The notes: generated by a model not told the origin, from the letters alone. DNA of 53,273 nt from Alkalihalobacillus alcalophilus ATCC 27647 = CGMCC 1.3604 (GCF_000292245.2 NZ_ALPT02000028.1:1-53273), one strand, 5' to 3'; numbered from the stretch's first letter, positions 1-8,258 are shown. Made by a program: numbers and translations.

Positions 1-281
1 CTCGCTTCTGACCGAACAGGCTCCGCTTTATAATCAATCTAGCTGCGCCTGTTAGAAGCTCGAGAAAAATCAGCTGTCTTTATGAAGACAAAGTGCGTCT
101 TCAAAAGCCATCTTGTATTTTTTCTCGCTTCTGACCGAACAGGCTCCGCTTTATAATCAATCTAGCTACGTCCGTTAGAAGCTCGAGAAAAATCGCCCAT
201 CTGAATGAAGACAAAGAGCGTCTTCATCAGCTGTTCTTATTTTTTCTCGCTTCTGACCAAACGGACTCCGCTTTATAAGTA
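1..281. repeat. Tandem repeat of about 122 bp with nested dyads
   Basis: The phrase beginning CTCGCTTCTGACC recurs at 1, 124 and 246, so the period is 122-123 bp with about two and a quarter copies in view. The array may start outside the window. Within a unit, 1-27 is an imperfect inverted match of 41-64 (ending AGAAGCTCGAG), and a second hairpin, TGAAGAC/GTCTTCA, lies at 83-103 and again in the next unit. The last copy ends just before the ribosome binding site of the gene at 296. A shortened inverted-orientation copy lies at 18528-18600. It looks like an intergenic palindromic repeat family, not a coding sequence. Confidence 0.8.
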
Positions 282-295
282 AAGGAGGTTTTCTC

Positions 296-547
296 ATGGA
301 AATTACGATTCATAAAAAACGTTCTGTTAAAGAAGCTGGTGATTTAATTGCGACTGTTGATGATAAGCTTTATGCTCTTATTGAAGATGAGGATGATAAA
401 TATCCGTATCTTTTATTAGATTTGCAAACGTTTAAAATTATTCAAAACTATGATTCTCTCCCGACTAATCAGGAGTTAGAATTTGATATAGAAGCGGAAC
501 TAAGCGGTGTGTACCATCACGAAGACGCGGAAATTAACATTAATTAA
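296..547 (+). CDS. Small acidic protein of unknown function
   Basis: I do not recognise this 83-residue protein. It is acidic, has no membrane segment or signal peptide, and is rich in Asp/Glu, with a run EDEDDKYPYLLLDLQTF in the middle. A good AAAGGAGG ribosome binding site at 281-288 sits seven bases before the ATG, which supports real translation. The gene begins directly after the last copy of the repeat array, so its promoter lies within or upstream of the repeats. Its last codons overlap the end of the convergent deacetylase gene by 8 bp, and no terminator lies between them. Length and composition suggest a soluble cytoplasmic protein of Bacillales type; no function is proposed. Confidence 0.7.
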   Translation: MEITIHKKRSVKEAGDLIATVDDKLYALIEDEDDKYPYLLLDLQTFKIIQNYDSLPTNQELEFDIEAELSGVYHHEDAEININ

Positions 548-1436
548 GGTCGTATTGCGATAAAGTAACAAAGGAATAACCTTCTTCTAATAAATCCGTT
601 ACCGCCCGTTTAACCCCTTCTGCTGTTCCCGAGCTTGGTTGATTCATATGTAATAACGCAATTGAACCAGGCTGTGCTCCCAACAATGCCTGATGGACCT
701 GCTCAGCAGAAAAGGTCGCACCTGCATCCCCTAACACATCAAAGTTGACGACTTGTAAACCGAGCTTCTCGACAATTTCCACCGCGATTTCATCATAAAA
801 AGCCGTTCCGGAACGAAAAAAGGTCGGTTCTATTCCAGTAAATTCAGCGATTGCGATTTGATTTTCAAGCACTTCTTCAACGATTTCTTCTATACTACTC
901 GTTCCCGCAATGCCCCAAGCTTCATTGCCATTGATTGATAATGGTAAGTGATCACTTCCATGATTTTCGATTTCAAATAAAGGATCAGCCACTAGCTCTT
1001 GAAAAATCGCTTCATTAGAACGAATCCAACGTTTATTAATAAACAATGTAGCTGGGATTTCCTCTTCACGTAAAAAAGAAATCAATTCCTCGTCATACTC
1101 ACTTCCATATGGTCCACCGCAGGCGTCAAATGTCAACGCGATTACTTGTTCCTCTGTGTGTAGTCTTGTTTTAACTCCTGTTACATTCTCTCCCCATTCT
1201 GTTGCTTTTCGTCCTTCATATTCCGTTAAGTCCATTTCTTTCTTTTGTTGAATAGATGCTAATAAATCCGTTACCGTTGAATCTGACGTTTCCTTTATTT
1301 CATTCCCAGCTCTATCCTCTTTTGGCTCTTCTTGAACGAGGTCCATATCTTCCATTTCTACTATTTCGCTTTCTGACTGACAAGCGATTAAAAGAAAGAG
1401 TACACTAAATAAACAGATCATCATTTTTGTTTTCAT
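540..1436 (-). CDS. Polysaccharide deacetylase family lipoprotein
   Basis: The protein has an N-terminal lipoprotein signal with lipobox LIAC (Cys19 from the chosen start), a low-complexity acidic linker to about residue 70, and a NodB-type deacetylase domain from about 97 to the end. Visible motifs are TFDACGG (catalytic base Asp104; the usual second Asp is Ala), the metal-binding pair His159/His163 in NHGSDH, the FFRSG motif and a late LLHMN motif. It should act outside the membrane on an N-acetylated polysaccharide, probably peptidoglycan or another wall glycan; the substrate is not readable. The start at 1436 is chosen because GGAGG lies five bases upstream; an ATG one codon earlier is possible. 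It overlaps the convergent gene at 296-547. Confidence 0.85.
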   Translation of the reverse strand: MKTKMMICLFSVLFLLIACQSESEIVEMEDMDLVQEEPKEDRAGNEIKETSDSTVTDLLASIQQKKEMDLTEYEGRKATEWGENVTGVKTRLHTEEQVIALTFDACGGPYGSEYDEELISFLREEEIPATLFINKRWIRSNEAIFQELVADPLFEIENHGSDHLPLSINGNEAWGIAGTSSIEEIVEEVLENQIAIAEFTGIEPTFFRSGTAFYDEIAVEIVEKLGLQVVNFDVLGDAGATFSAEQVHQALLGAQPGSIALLHMNQPSSGTAEGVKRAVTDLLEEGYSFVTLSQYDLN

Positions 1437-1470
1437 CATAGCCTCCAACTATACGGATTCCGTTACAGGC

Positions 1471-1505
1471 AAAAAGAAAACCCTAAGCTCTAATTGAACT
1501 TAGGG
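1471..1505 (-). terminator. Rho-independent terminator after the 1516-1857 gene
   Basis: The stem CCCTAAG/CTTAGGG (1481-1505) is followed on the minus strand by a T-rich tail (TTTTCTTTTT, 1471-1480). It lies just after the stop of the small gene at 1516. Confidence 0.8.
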
Positions 1506-1515
1506 TACGGCCACC

Positions 1516-1857
1516 TTACTCTTTTTGAGAAGATTGCTCTGTTTCCACTTCTTCTTGTTGCTGTTCGTACCAATTATCTAGCACCTTTGCATCCATTACC
1601 TTGGCCTCTACAAAGATAATTTGTTTGTCTGTAAATGGCTGTTGCCAATTCAACTCTAAATCAGATACAGTTTGAACAATGGTCAACAACTCTTGCCATG
1701 CTACATAACGTTTATACCAAAAAAACTGTGGTTGCTCAGTCATGTATGGGTATAAATCATCAAACTCTGTGTGCTTACAATCAATTGTTCGTTCAAATTG
1801 AATTTTAGCATGAGCCAACTTTTCCTCAAAGTAAACTTGTAGCTTGTTGTTATCCAT
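1516..1857 (-). CDS. Hypothetical soluble protein of 113 residues
   Basis: I do not recognise this protein. It begins MDNNKLQVYFEEKLAHAK and has charged amphipathic stretches, several Trp/Tyr residues in the centre (FFWYKRYVAW) and a Gln/Glu-rich tail (EQQQEEVETEQSSQKE). There is no signal peptide or membrane helix, so it should be cytoplasmic. The start at 1857 is chosen because AGGAGGG lies six bases before this ATG; an in-frame upstream ATG at 1890 has no ribosome binding site. It has its own terminator downstream and is transcribed with the same polarity as the deacetylase. Confidence 0.7.
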   Translation of the reverse strand: MDNNKLQVYFEEKLAHAKIQFERTIDCKHTEFDDLYPYMTEQPQFFWYKRYVAWQELLTIVQTVSDLELNWQQPFTDKQIIFVEAKVMDAKVLDNWYEQQQEEVETEQSSQKE

Positions 1858-1990
1858 CTTAGTCCCTCCTGCTTGATGCTTCACATGCATCTTGTTGTAT
1901 TGCTTCTATCATAACACGACTTTTATTAATCAACATAGCCAAATATGATTAAATTTTGTCAATTTTTACTTTTTGCACAATTTTAAAATT

Positions 1991-3358
1991 CTAGAAAAAG
2001 AGCTGGAAAACACCAAGTACATCTAAAAATATGATAATAATTGCTAAAGGAATCATATACTTCACTAAAAAATACCAGCAAGCAAAAAAGCGCATGCCTA
2101 CATTTGATCCTTGTTTTATTTCATTCAAAAGCCTTTCTTTTGGAACCTTTCTCGTGATAAATAAAGCCACTAATAATGCCCCTACCGGTAATAAGATATT
2201 ACTAGCTAAATAATCTAGAGAATCAAAGAAGGTTAAATTAAATAGCTGAAAATCAGCTAAAACGCCGTATGAAAGAGCTGATGGTATTCCAACTATAAAG
2301 ATAATGGTACCAATTCCCCAACTAAATTTCACACGCTTTTGTTGATCTCCTTTTGAAAAAGTAGCAACAATAATCTCTAATAATGAAAAAGCCGAAGTTA
2401 ACGCAGCAAAGAAAAATAAGATAAAAAAGGCTAACATAAACAAGGTTCCTAACGGCATTTGATTAAATATCGTTGGCAATACAACAAATATCAAAGCCGG
2501 ACCCTCACTTGGTTCAAGTCCGAATGTAAAGACACCAGGAAAAATCATTAATCCAGCTAGTAACGCAACAATAATGTTCATAACCCCAATAATCGTTGCT
2601 GTTAATGGAAGGTTTTGTTTTTTCGAAACGTAGGAACTATACGTAACCATGACAGATACCCCTAAAGATAAAGCAAAAAAGGCTTGTCCTAAAGCAAATA
2701 AAATCGTATCTGATTGTATATTTGACCATTGCGGTTTTAATAAAAACTGAACGCCCTCCCAAGCCCCCTCTAAAGTTAAGGATCTTGCGGCTATGATGAC
2801 TAAAAGGATAAGCAATGCCGGCATCATAATTTTACTTGCTCGTTCAATTCCGGACTGAACTCCTTTTGAAATAACATAAATCGTCATCAGCATAAATAAA
2901 GCTTGTGCACCTAAAGCTCTCCATGGACTTGCGATCATCTCACCAAATTTATTCGATAACTGCTCGACTGTTAAGTTATTCATCTGACCAGTGAGCGTTT
3001 CAAGAATATAAAGTAAACTCCAACCACCAATAACGCTATAAAATGATAATATTAAAAAACAAGCAACAACCCCAATCCATCCTGTAATCGGCCAGAACGA
3101 TTTGGGGGCTAGCTCTTTATAAGTAGAGACTGCTTCTTTTCCAGTTGTTCTTCCTAAGACAAACTCTCCAATTAATAAAGGTAACCCAATTAAAAAGGTA
3201 AATAATAAAAATAATAAAAAGAAGGCCCCGCCTCCGCTCGTTCCCGCTATATAAGGGAACTTCCAAATCGCTCCTAACCCTATTGCTGTCCCAGCTGTGG
3301 CAAATACAAAGCCAAGCTTCGAAGACCATTGCTCTTGTTGTTGACTCACACTTCTCAT
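1991..3358 (-). CDS. Sodium:neurotransmitter symporter (NSS) family transporter
   Basis: This protein of about 455 residues has 11-12 hydrophobic segments and the NSS signature at its first helix: GLGAIWKFPYIAGTSGGGAF, the unwound TM1 region that binds sodium and substrate in LeuT/MhsT-type carriers. Length and topology match the short bacterial NSS group (MhsT, TnaT, B. subtilis YhdH/YocR), which move hydrophobic or aromatic amino acids with sodium. The exact substrate cannot be read. It stands alone between opposing regulatory gaps. The ATG at 3358 has AGAAGGG only one base away, so the GTG at 3349 (eight bases from the same motif) may be the true start. Confidence 0.92.
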   Translation of the reverse strand: MRSVSQQQEQWSSKLGFVFATAGTAIGLGAIWKFPYIAGTSGGGAFFLLFLLFTFLIGLPLLIGEFVLGRTTGKEAVSTYKELAPKSFWPITGWIGVVACFLILSFYSVIGGWSLLYILETLTGQMNNLTVEQLSNKFGEMIASPWRALGAQALFMLMTIYVISKGVQSGIERASKIMMPALLILLVIIAARSLTLEGAWEGVQFLLKPQWSNIQSDTILFALGQAFFALSLGVSVMVTYSSYVSKKQNLPLTATIIGVMNIIVALLAGLMIFPGVFTFGLEPSEGPALIFVVLPTIFNQMPLGTLFMLAFFILFFFAALTSAFSLLEIIVATFSKGDQQKRVKFSWGIGTIIFIVGIPSALSYGVLADFQLFNLTFFDSLDYLASNILLPVGALLVALFITRKVPKERLLNEIKQGSNVGMRFFACWYFLVKYMIPLAIIIIFLDVLGVFQLFF

Positions 3359-3639
3359 ACCCTTCTCTCTTATACTACAGTCTTCCTTATACTCTCATTA
3401 ATTGTCTATGATTATACAATCAGACTTTATCGCTTTAAATGAACGAATGTCCCTATATTAGCAAAGCAATACCATTAGGACAAGGGTAAAATGAGAATCT
3501 GTTTATTTTTTCGCACTATTGTCTATATTCATTTTCTATTTTTGGTAATGTTTATAAAAAAAAGTTGATAATGCCTTTAAATAGGTAAAGATTGGGATGC
3601 CCATGTCTCCCTTAAACAAGTTCGGAATATAGATGCCAT

Positions 3640-4044
3640 TTATTCCAAAAATCTTTTTCTTTCTTCTTTTGTAGGCAATCGGCAAGTTGATTTCGTTCCA
3701 AAAAAACGATAGCGATTTTTCGCAAACCAAAAATAAAACCGATCTCGCCACCTTCGAGGAACAACTTTAAATAAGCGGAGCCATTGCCAATACCATGATA
3801 ATTTTGGAATGATTTTTAAAACAGCATCTGAATGGAGATGTGCTTTATTTTGCTCAATTACAATAACTGAATCAACCGTCGGGTCAATCCTATACTCTTG
3901 AATGAGTTGCTGACCAATTTTTGATTGAATAGAAGCAAATTTAAAATGCTGTTGCTTATCGTGTTTAAGCAAAAAGTCAATCGTCTTATTACAAACATTA
4001 CAAACTCCGTCGAATAAAATAATCGCCTCTTGATCGATTTCCAT
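3640..4044 (-). CDS. DUF393 thiol-disulfide oxidoreductase-like protein (YuxK type)
   Basis: This 134-residue protein carries FDGVCNVCNK near the N-terminus (Cys15, Cys18), the CxxC motif typical of DUF393/YuxK proteins with a thioredoxin-like fold. A conserved central segment reads FKFASIQSKIGQQL, and a basic aromatic stretch (PRRWRDRFYFWFAKNRYRFFG) lies near the end. Length matches the family. The reaction is not established for most members; a disulfide or redox role is inferred from the motif. The ATG at 4044 is chosen because GAGGGG lies six bases upstream; a TTG two codons earlier is less likely. It diverges from the small RNA and mreBH region. Confidence 0.85.
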   Translation of the reverse strand: MEIDQEAIILFDGVCNVCNKTIDFLLKHDKQQHFKFASIQSKIGQQLIQEYRIDPTVDSVIVIEQNKAHLHSDAVLKIIPKLSWYWQWLRLFKVVPRRWRDRFYFWFAKNRYRFFGTKSTCRLPTKEERKRFLE

Positions 4045-4121
4045 TCCCAACCCCTCATTTCTTAAAACATACTCTACTTAATATTTTAAACTTCTTGAAT
4101 TTGTTTGCATAGATAAACCCT

Positions 4122-4150
4122 TTGACATAAACTTTTAAAAAATTTATAAA
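4122..4150 (+). promoter_or_regulatory. Strong sigma-A promoter (TTGACA-17-TATAAA)
   Basis: A consensus -35 TTGACA (4122-4127) and TATAAA -10 (4145-4150) are separated by exactly 17 bases. Transcription should start near 4157. It lies on the plus strand about 340 bp before mreBH, with a terminator in between. Confidence 0.8.
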
Positions 4151-4156
4151 CTTTAG

Positions 4157-4283
4157 GTTTTAAACTGTTAAGAGCGGGTATACCATTATTGAACGAGTAA
4201 AGATTAATGCATCTTTATTCCTCACCCCCTTTATTTTTGAACCTCATCCCTTCTTTTCTGAAGGTTTATGAGGTTCCTTTTTT
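4157..4283 (+). ncRNA. Candidate small RNA of about 125 nt, RoxS/RsaE-like layout
   Basis: A strong promoter (4122-4150) and a clear intrinsic terminator (GAACCTCAT/ATGAGGTTC, 4239-4276, then TTTTTT) bound a transcript with no convincing reading frame. Just before the terminator stem is a C-rich single-stranded stretch, CTCACCCCCTTTATTTTT, and UCAUCCC lies inside the terminator loop. The Gram-positive sRNA RsaE/RoxS also carries a CCCCUUU-type seed immediately before its terminator, so this is the family to test first. The resemblance is in architecture and seed; I cannot align it here. It could instead be an attenuated leader for mreBH. Confidence 0.55.
4239..4283 (+). terminator. Intrinsic terminator of the candidate small RNA
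   Basis: A nine-base-pair outer stem (4239-4247 with 4268-4276) with an inner CCTTC/GAAGG stem is followed by a run of six T. Confidence 0.8.
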
Positions 4284-4492
4284 CACCTACAAAGACAAAA
4301 GACCCACTCCTAAATAACTACTTGCTGTTTTTTTGGAAGACCTTTCCTGAGAATACGCTAGATCTTAAAAAAATCACAAAAGAATCTCATATTCTTACAT
4401 AGAAGATAAGCTGTAGGACACTATGAAGATGACAAAATGCCTGTTAAAATGACATCTCAGATAATATTTTTATTAGAAAAGTTGGTGCTATT

Positions 4493-5500
4493 ATGTGGTC
4501 TACTGCAGAAATCGGAATAGACTTAGGAACAGCAAATTTGCTGGTATATACAAAAGATAAAGGAATTGTTATAAATGAGCCTTCTGTTGTCGCATTAAAC
4601 ACAGAAACTAAAGAAGTACTTGCTGTTGGTACAGAAGCGAAAAATATGGTCGGTAAAACTCCTGCCAACATTATTGCTGTTCGTCCTTTAAGAGATGGTG
4701 TCATCGCTGATTTTGATGTGACGAGTGATTTGTTAAAAGCGGTCATGAGAAAAGCGAGTAAAAAATTAGGATTATCAATGAGAAAACCAAATGTCGTCGT
4801 CTGTGCACCTTCTGGGTCAACCTCTGTTGAACGACGTGCCATTTTAGACGCCGTACGTAGCTGTGGTGCCAAAAATGTGCATATCATCGAGGAGCCTGTT
4901 GCTGCTGCTATCGGGTCTGATTTGCCTGTTAGCGAACCGATCGCCAATGTGGTCGTTGATATCGGTGGTGGGACAACAGAAGTTGCGATCATCTCATTCG
5001 GTGGTGTTGTTTCTTGTAACTCTGTCCGTGTCGGAGGAGACAAGCTTGATGACGCCATTATTCAATATGTACGTAAACAATACAATATTTTAATCGGGGA
5101 ACGAACTTCCGAGCAAGTTAAAATGGAAATTGGTTATACCCCAATCGAACATGAAGAATTAACAATGGAAGTAAGAGGACGCGACTTAGTGAATGGCCTA
5201 CCAAAGACAATCACCTTAACATCCTCTGAAATTCAATCAGCCTTACATGAATCTATGGTGCAATTACTAGAAGCAATTCGTGCCACGTTAGAAAACTGTC
5301 CACCTGAATTAAGTGGTGACATTGTCGATCGTGGTGTGATGGTTACAGGTGGAGGAGCTTTACTCAACGGAATGCAAGAGTGGTTATCAGATGAGATTTC
5401 TGTTCCCGTTCACCTTGCTCCAAGCCCACTAGAATCTGTTGCAATCGGAACTGGTCGTTCATTAAAGTTTATCGATAAACTCCAAAAAGCAACCGTATAA
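4493..5500 (+). CDS. mreBH: MreB-family actin-like cell-shape protein MreBH
   Basis: This 335-residue actin-like ATPase has IGIDLGTAN (phosphate 1 loop) at residues 7-15, VVVDIGGGTTEVA (phosphate 2) and VMVTGGGALLNG (adenosine loop). It belongs to the MreB/Mbl/MreBH group. Length and segments such as EIGIDLGTANLLVYTKDKGI and the C-terminal LEAIRATLENCPPELSGDIV are closest, from memory, to MreBH, which guides lateral wall synthesis and the LytE autolysin in B. subtilis. The start codon follows only a weak GTTGGTG ribosome binding site. The gene stands alone, with the terminator hairpin beginning directly after its stop codon. mreB or mbl identity is less likely but not excluded. Confidence 0.92.
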   Translation: MWSTAEIGIDLGTANLLVYTKDKGIVINEPSVVALNTETKEVLAVGTEAKNMVGKTPANIIAVRPLRDGVIADFDVTSDLLKAVMRKASKKLGLSMRKPNVVVCAPSGSTSVERRAILDAVRSCGAKNVHIIEEPVAAAIGSDLPVSEPIANVVVDIGGGTTEVAIISFGGVVSCNSVRVGGDKLDDAIIQYVRKQYNILIGERTSEQVKMEIGYTPIEHEELTMEVRGRDLVNGLPKTITLTSSEIQSALHESMVQLLEAIRATLENCPPELSGDIVDRGVMVTGGGALLNGMQEWLSDEISVPVHLAPSPLESVAIGTGRSLKFIDKLQKATV

Positions 5501-5543
5501 GAAGAAATCCCGTAAAGCCCTTTTGGACTTACGGGATTTCTTC
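5501..5543. terminator. Bidirectional terminator between mreBH and tcyP
   Basis: A perfect 15-bp stem (5501-5515 with 5529-5543) lies between the convergent stop codons. T-rich flanks on the plus side, and the position, suggest that it serves both genes. Confidence 0.85.
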
Positions 5544-5546
5544 CTT

Positions 5547-6932
5547 TTAAATATCTTGTGTCTCTAATCTTTGAGTTTGATCATTATAAACAGTTTCGTC
5601 AAGCTCCTTCGTCCATTTTCCAGTTAACGTACCTGCTGTCATACTACCACTTACATTAACAGCTGTTCGACCCATATCAATAAGTGGCTCGACCGAGATC
5701 AATAAGCCTGCAAGAGCAATAGGCAAATCGAGAGCTGATAAAACGAGCAAAGCAGCAAATGTTGCTCCTCCACCAACACCAGCAACCCCAAAAGAACTAA
5801 CAGCCACAATGACAATTAACGTAAAGAGAAAACCTGGATCTAATGGATTAATTCCTACGGTTGGAGCAATCATCACAGCGAGCATCGCAGGATAAATTCC
5901 AGCACAACCGTTTTGACCAATCGATAAACCAAATGACCCTGCAAAGTTAGCCGTTCCTTCTGGTACACCTAATTTTCGCTGTGTCTCAATATTTAAAGGC
6001 AATGCACCAGCACTCGTTCTTGAAGTAAAAGCAAACGCTAATACAGGAAATGCCTTTTTCACATACGTAATTGGATTTAAACCTGATATTAATAATAACA
6101 TTAAATGAATAATAAACATGGCAATTAAGGCCACATATGAAGCTACAACAAATTTTCCAAGGTTGGCAATTGACGCTAAATCACTCGTTGCTGCCGTACG
6201 GGTCATAATCGCTAACACCCCGTATGGAGTTAATCTAATAATCAATCTAACGACACGCATCACAATGGCATGGATTGAATCGATAATCTTTGCAAACATA
6301 TCCGCTTGTTCTGGTTCTTTTCTTCTAACACCTAAATAAGCGATTCCTAAGAAAATAGCAAAGATAACGACCGCAATCGTTGAAGTAGACCTCGCACCAG
6401 TAAAATCTAAAAATGGGTTAGCTGGAAGCAACTGAATCACTTGCTGAGGGAAAGTCAAACCTTCCACATTATTCGTATAGTTCTCTTCCATTGCAGCTCC
6501 ACGAGCAATCTCTGCTTCTCCTTGCTCAATTTCAATCGCTTCTAAGTTAAAACCAAGCGTTGTAACGATTCCGACAGTCGCAGCAACCGCTGTCGTTCCA
6601 ACTAAAATAGCAATAATTAGTCCACTAACTTTCCCAAGATTTTTGGTTATCGTTAGTTTTGTAAAAGCAGCTAAGATTGAAATAAAAATTAACGGCATGA
6701 CAATCATTTGTAGAAATCGAATATAACCGGTTCCAACAATATTATACCAACTTGTCGTTTCTGCAATAATCTCAGATGATGAACCATATACCCACTGAAG
6801 CAACAATCCAAAAACAATCCCAACTCCAAGCGCCGTAAAAACTCGTTTTGAAAAGGAAATTTGCTTCTTTTGCATGACATATAAACCGAAAATAAATAAT
6901 AGCATAATGATTATGTTTAAAATGGTAAACAC
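5547..6932 (-). CDS. tcyP: L-cystine uptake symporter TcyP (DAACS family)
   Basis: This 461-residue membrane protein of the dicarboxylate/amino acid:cation symporter family has about eight helices and re-entrant loop motifs. Segments such as FLQMIVMPLIFISI, AFTSRTSAGALPLN, SIGQNGCAGIYPAMLA and VEPLIDMGRTAVNVSGSMTAG match TcyP of B. subtilis closely. It should import cystine with a cation as a sulfur source. The GTG at 6932 is chosen because GGGGGAGG lies six bases upstream and the resulting length matches the family; the frame is open further upstream but that extension has no support. A 12-bp inverted repeat (6971-7001) lies 39 bases before the start. It is transcribed alone toward mreBH. 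Confidence 0.93.
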   Translation of the reverse strand: MFTILNIIIMLLFIFGLYVMQKKQISFSKRVFTALGVGIVFGLLLQWVYGSSSEIIAETTSWYNIVGTGYIRFLQMIVMPLIFISILAAFTKLTITKNLGKVSGLIIAILVGTTAVAATVGIVTTLGFNLEAIEIEQGEAEIARGAAMEENYTNNVEGLTFPQQVIQLLPANPFLDFTGARSTSTIAVVIFAIFLGIAYLGVRRKEPEQADMFAKIIDSIHAIVMRVVRLIIRLTPYGVLAIMTRTAATSDLASIANLGKFVVASYVALIAMFIIHLMLLLISGLNPITYVKKAFPVLAFAFTSRTSAGALPLNIETQRKLGVPEGTANFAGSFGLSIGQNGCAGIYPAMLAVMIAPTVGINPLDPGFLFTLIVIVAVSSFGVAGVGGGATFAALLVLSALDLPIALAGLLISVEPLIDMGRTAVNVSGSMTAGTLTGKWTKELDETVYNDQTQRLETQDI

Positions 6933-6970
6933 TTCATTCCTCCCCCTTTTTATCATCGTTGATTTTACAA

Positions 6971-7001
6971 GATTATTCCTACCATCTAAGTAGGAATAAT
7001 C
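6971..7001 (-). promoter_or_regulatory. Perfect 12-bp inverted repeat in the tcyP leader
   Basis: GATTATTCCTAC (6971-6982) and GTAGGAATAATC (6990-7001) flank a 7-base loop, 39-69 bases upstream of the tcyP GTG. There is no T-run on the minus strand, so it is not a standard terminator. It may be an operator; in B. subtilis tcyP is under the sulfur regulator CymR, but I cannot confirm that this is its site. Confidence 0.5.
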
Positions 7002-7103
7002 TATTTTATTCAACTTAATTAAAAATAGACTTAACTTATTTCTAATCTCTATTTTTCTTTTCTCTGATAGCTAAACGCTGTTAAACTCCCCTTCTCATTG
7101 GCA

Positions 7104-7140
7104 AGAAAAAGGAGCTGCTCCAACTTTGGAACAGCTCCTT
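7104..7140 (-). terminator. Terminator after the mtnU-like gene
   Basis: A stem of AAGGAGCTG-type arms (7109-7140) is followed on the minus strand by TTTTTCTT. It sits just past the stop codon at 7155. Confidence 0.8.
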
Positions 7141-7154
7141 CACTAAAAGATATC

Positions 7155-7949
7155 CTATTTATAAAGATGAGGAACACGACTTTTAAAGACTGGGACATTG
7201 TTACGAATTTCCACTACCTCGTCAAGGTCTAATTTCGCTCTTAAAGTCTCTTGTTTATCTTTTGTCCCTTTTACGATAACCTCTCCCCACGGGTTGATAA
7301 ACATAGAACGGCCGGCAAATAAAGTTCCCTCATCTTCACCGACTCGATTGCATGAAATCAAATAAACTTGATTTTCTATCGCTCTCGCTTGCTGTAATAC
7401 TTCCCAATGAATCGCACGAGCCTCTGGCCATTCGGCGACAACAAATAACAATTCAATCCCTTCAACAGCTAAGGAGCGGGCCAACTCTGGAAAGCGCAGA
7501 TCATAACAAATAATCATCCCCATCTTATGCCCATCCAAAGTAAATGATTCAACCTTTTGCCTGCCACCCGTCAAATACTTCGGTTCATCTAACATCGGAA
7601 CAAGGTGAATTTTATCATACTCATAAACAAGTTCACCTTCACGATTAAAAATGAGGGCACGGTTATAGATCTCACCAGCTTCCTTCACAGCAATAGAGCC
7701 CCCAACAATGTTAACTTGATAAAATTTAGCTAGATCACTTAAAAATTGAATCGTTTCTCCTTTTGGTGCATCTGCCGTTTTATCTAAATCTTTTAATCGA
7801 TACGCTGTTGTCCACATTTCAGGTAGTACTAAAATGTCTGGCTTCTCATCATTGGTCATCTGTTCCTTCACCCAAGCTTCAACGGCCTGCCTATTGGCCT
7901 CAGGATCGCCTGGGCTAATATCCATTTGAAAGCATACAACATGTAACAT
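7155..7949 (-). CDS. mtnU: Carbon-nitrogen hydrolase, omega-amidase-like (MtnU/YkrU type)
   Basis: This nitrilase-superfamily protein of about 264 residues has the full catalytic triad: Glu44 in LVLPEMW, Lys113 in YDKIHLV and Cys148 in ICYDLRFPE. The motifs are those of the Nit2/MtnU branch, which hydrolyses omega-amides such as 2-oxoglutaramate and alpha-keto-gamma-methylthiobutyrate precursors; in Bacillus the gene is linked with methionine salvage. No other mtn gene is in the window, so the pathway assignment is by family only. The start could be 7955 or 7949: GGGGTGG lies a workable distance from both ATGs. It is monocistronic with its own terminator. Confidence 0.85.
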   Translation of the reverse strand: MLHVVCFQMDISPGDPEANRQAVEAWVKEQMTNDEKPDILVLPEMWTTAYRLKDLDKTADAPKGETIQFLSDLAKFYQVNIVGGSIAVKEAGEIYNRALIFNREGELVYEYDKIHLVPMLDEPKYLTGGRQKVESFTLDGHKMGMIICYDLRFPELARSLAVEGIELLFVVAEWPEARAIHWEVLQQARAIENQVYLISCNRVGEDEGTLFAGRSMFINPWGEVIVKGTKDKQETLRAKLDLDEVVEIRNNVPVFKSRVPHLYK

Positions 7950-8069
7950 TTCCATTCCACCCCTCATTTCATCTACTATCCTCAACTTATTCCTTATGAA
8001 TAGATTAGCGTATTTAAATAAAAAGCAAAAGAAATAAGTATTGTTAAGTAGGAGGCAGAATCGCTCTCG

Positions 8070-8234
8070 TTAAATAAGCGGAAAATCACTTTGATAAACT
8101 GGATTCGTATAAAAAGGCGGTCTTGGGCCTATTTTTTGCATCGTCCAAGAATGATCAATATAATGCATTGTAACCAATTCGTCAGATTCGTCTATTAAAA
8201 GCAACGTTATTTCAGGATTAAATTCAAAGTGCAT
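8070..8234 (-). CDS. Small hypothetical protein following the SDR gene
   Basis: I do not recognise this protein of about 54 residues (MHFEFNPEITLLLIDES at the start, ending NPVYQSDFPLI). It is soluble, with no signal peptide. The ATG at 8234 is chosen since GGAGGAGAAAGG precedes it; an upstream ATG at 8252 would overlap the ribosome binding site. It starts 25 bases after the SDR stop codon, so it is probably co-transcribed with that gene. Confidence 0.6.
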   Translation of the reverse strand: MHFEFNPEITLLLIDESDELVTMHYIDHSWTMQKIGPRPPFYTNPVYQSDFPLI

Positions 8235-8258
8235 CCTTTCTCCTCCTTTCACAGTCCA

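Noticed and set aside
3536..3751. 71-codon frame on the minus strand
   Set aside because: It overlaps the end of the DUF393 gene in another frame and has no ribosome binding site.
4220..4260. Sigma-I promoter for mreBH at the C-rich stretch
   Set aside because: The run of C resembles the -35 of sigma-I promoters, but no CGAA-type -10 occurs at a suitable distance, and the stretch is better explained as part of the small RNA.
4444..5058. 204-codon frame antisense to mreBH
   Set aside because: It mirrors a well-conserved gene; its composition is that of a reverse-frame shadow.
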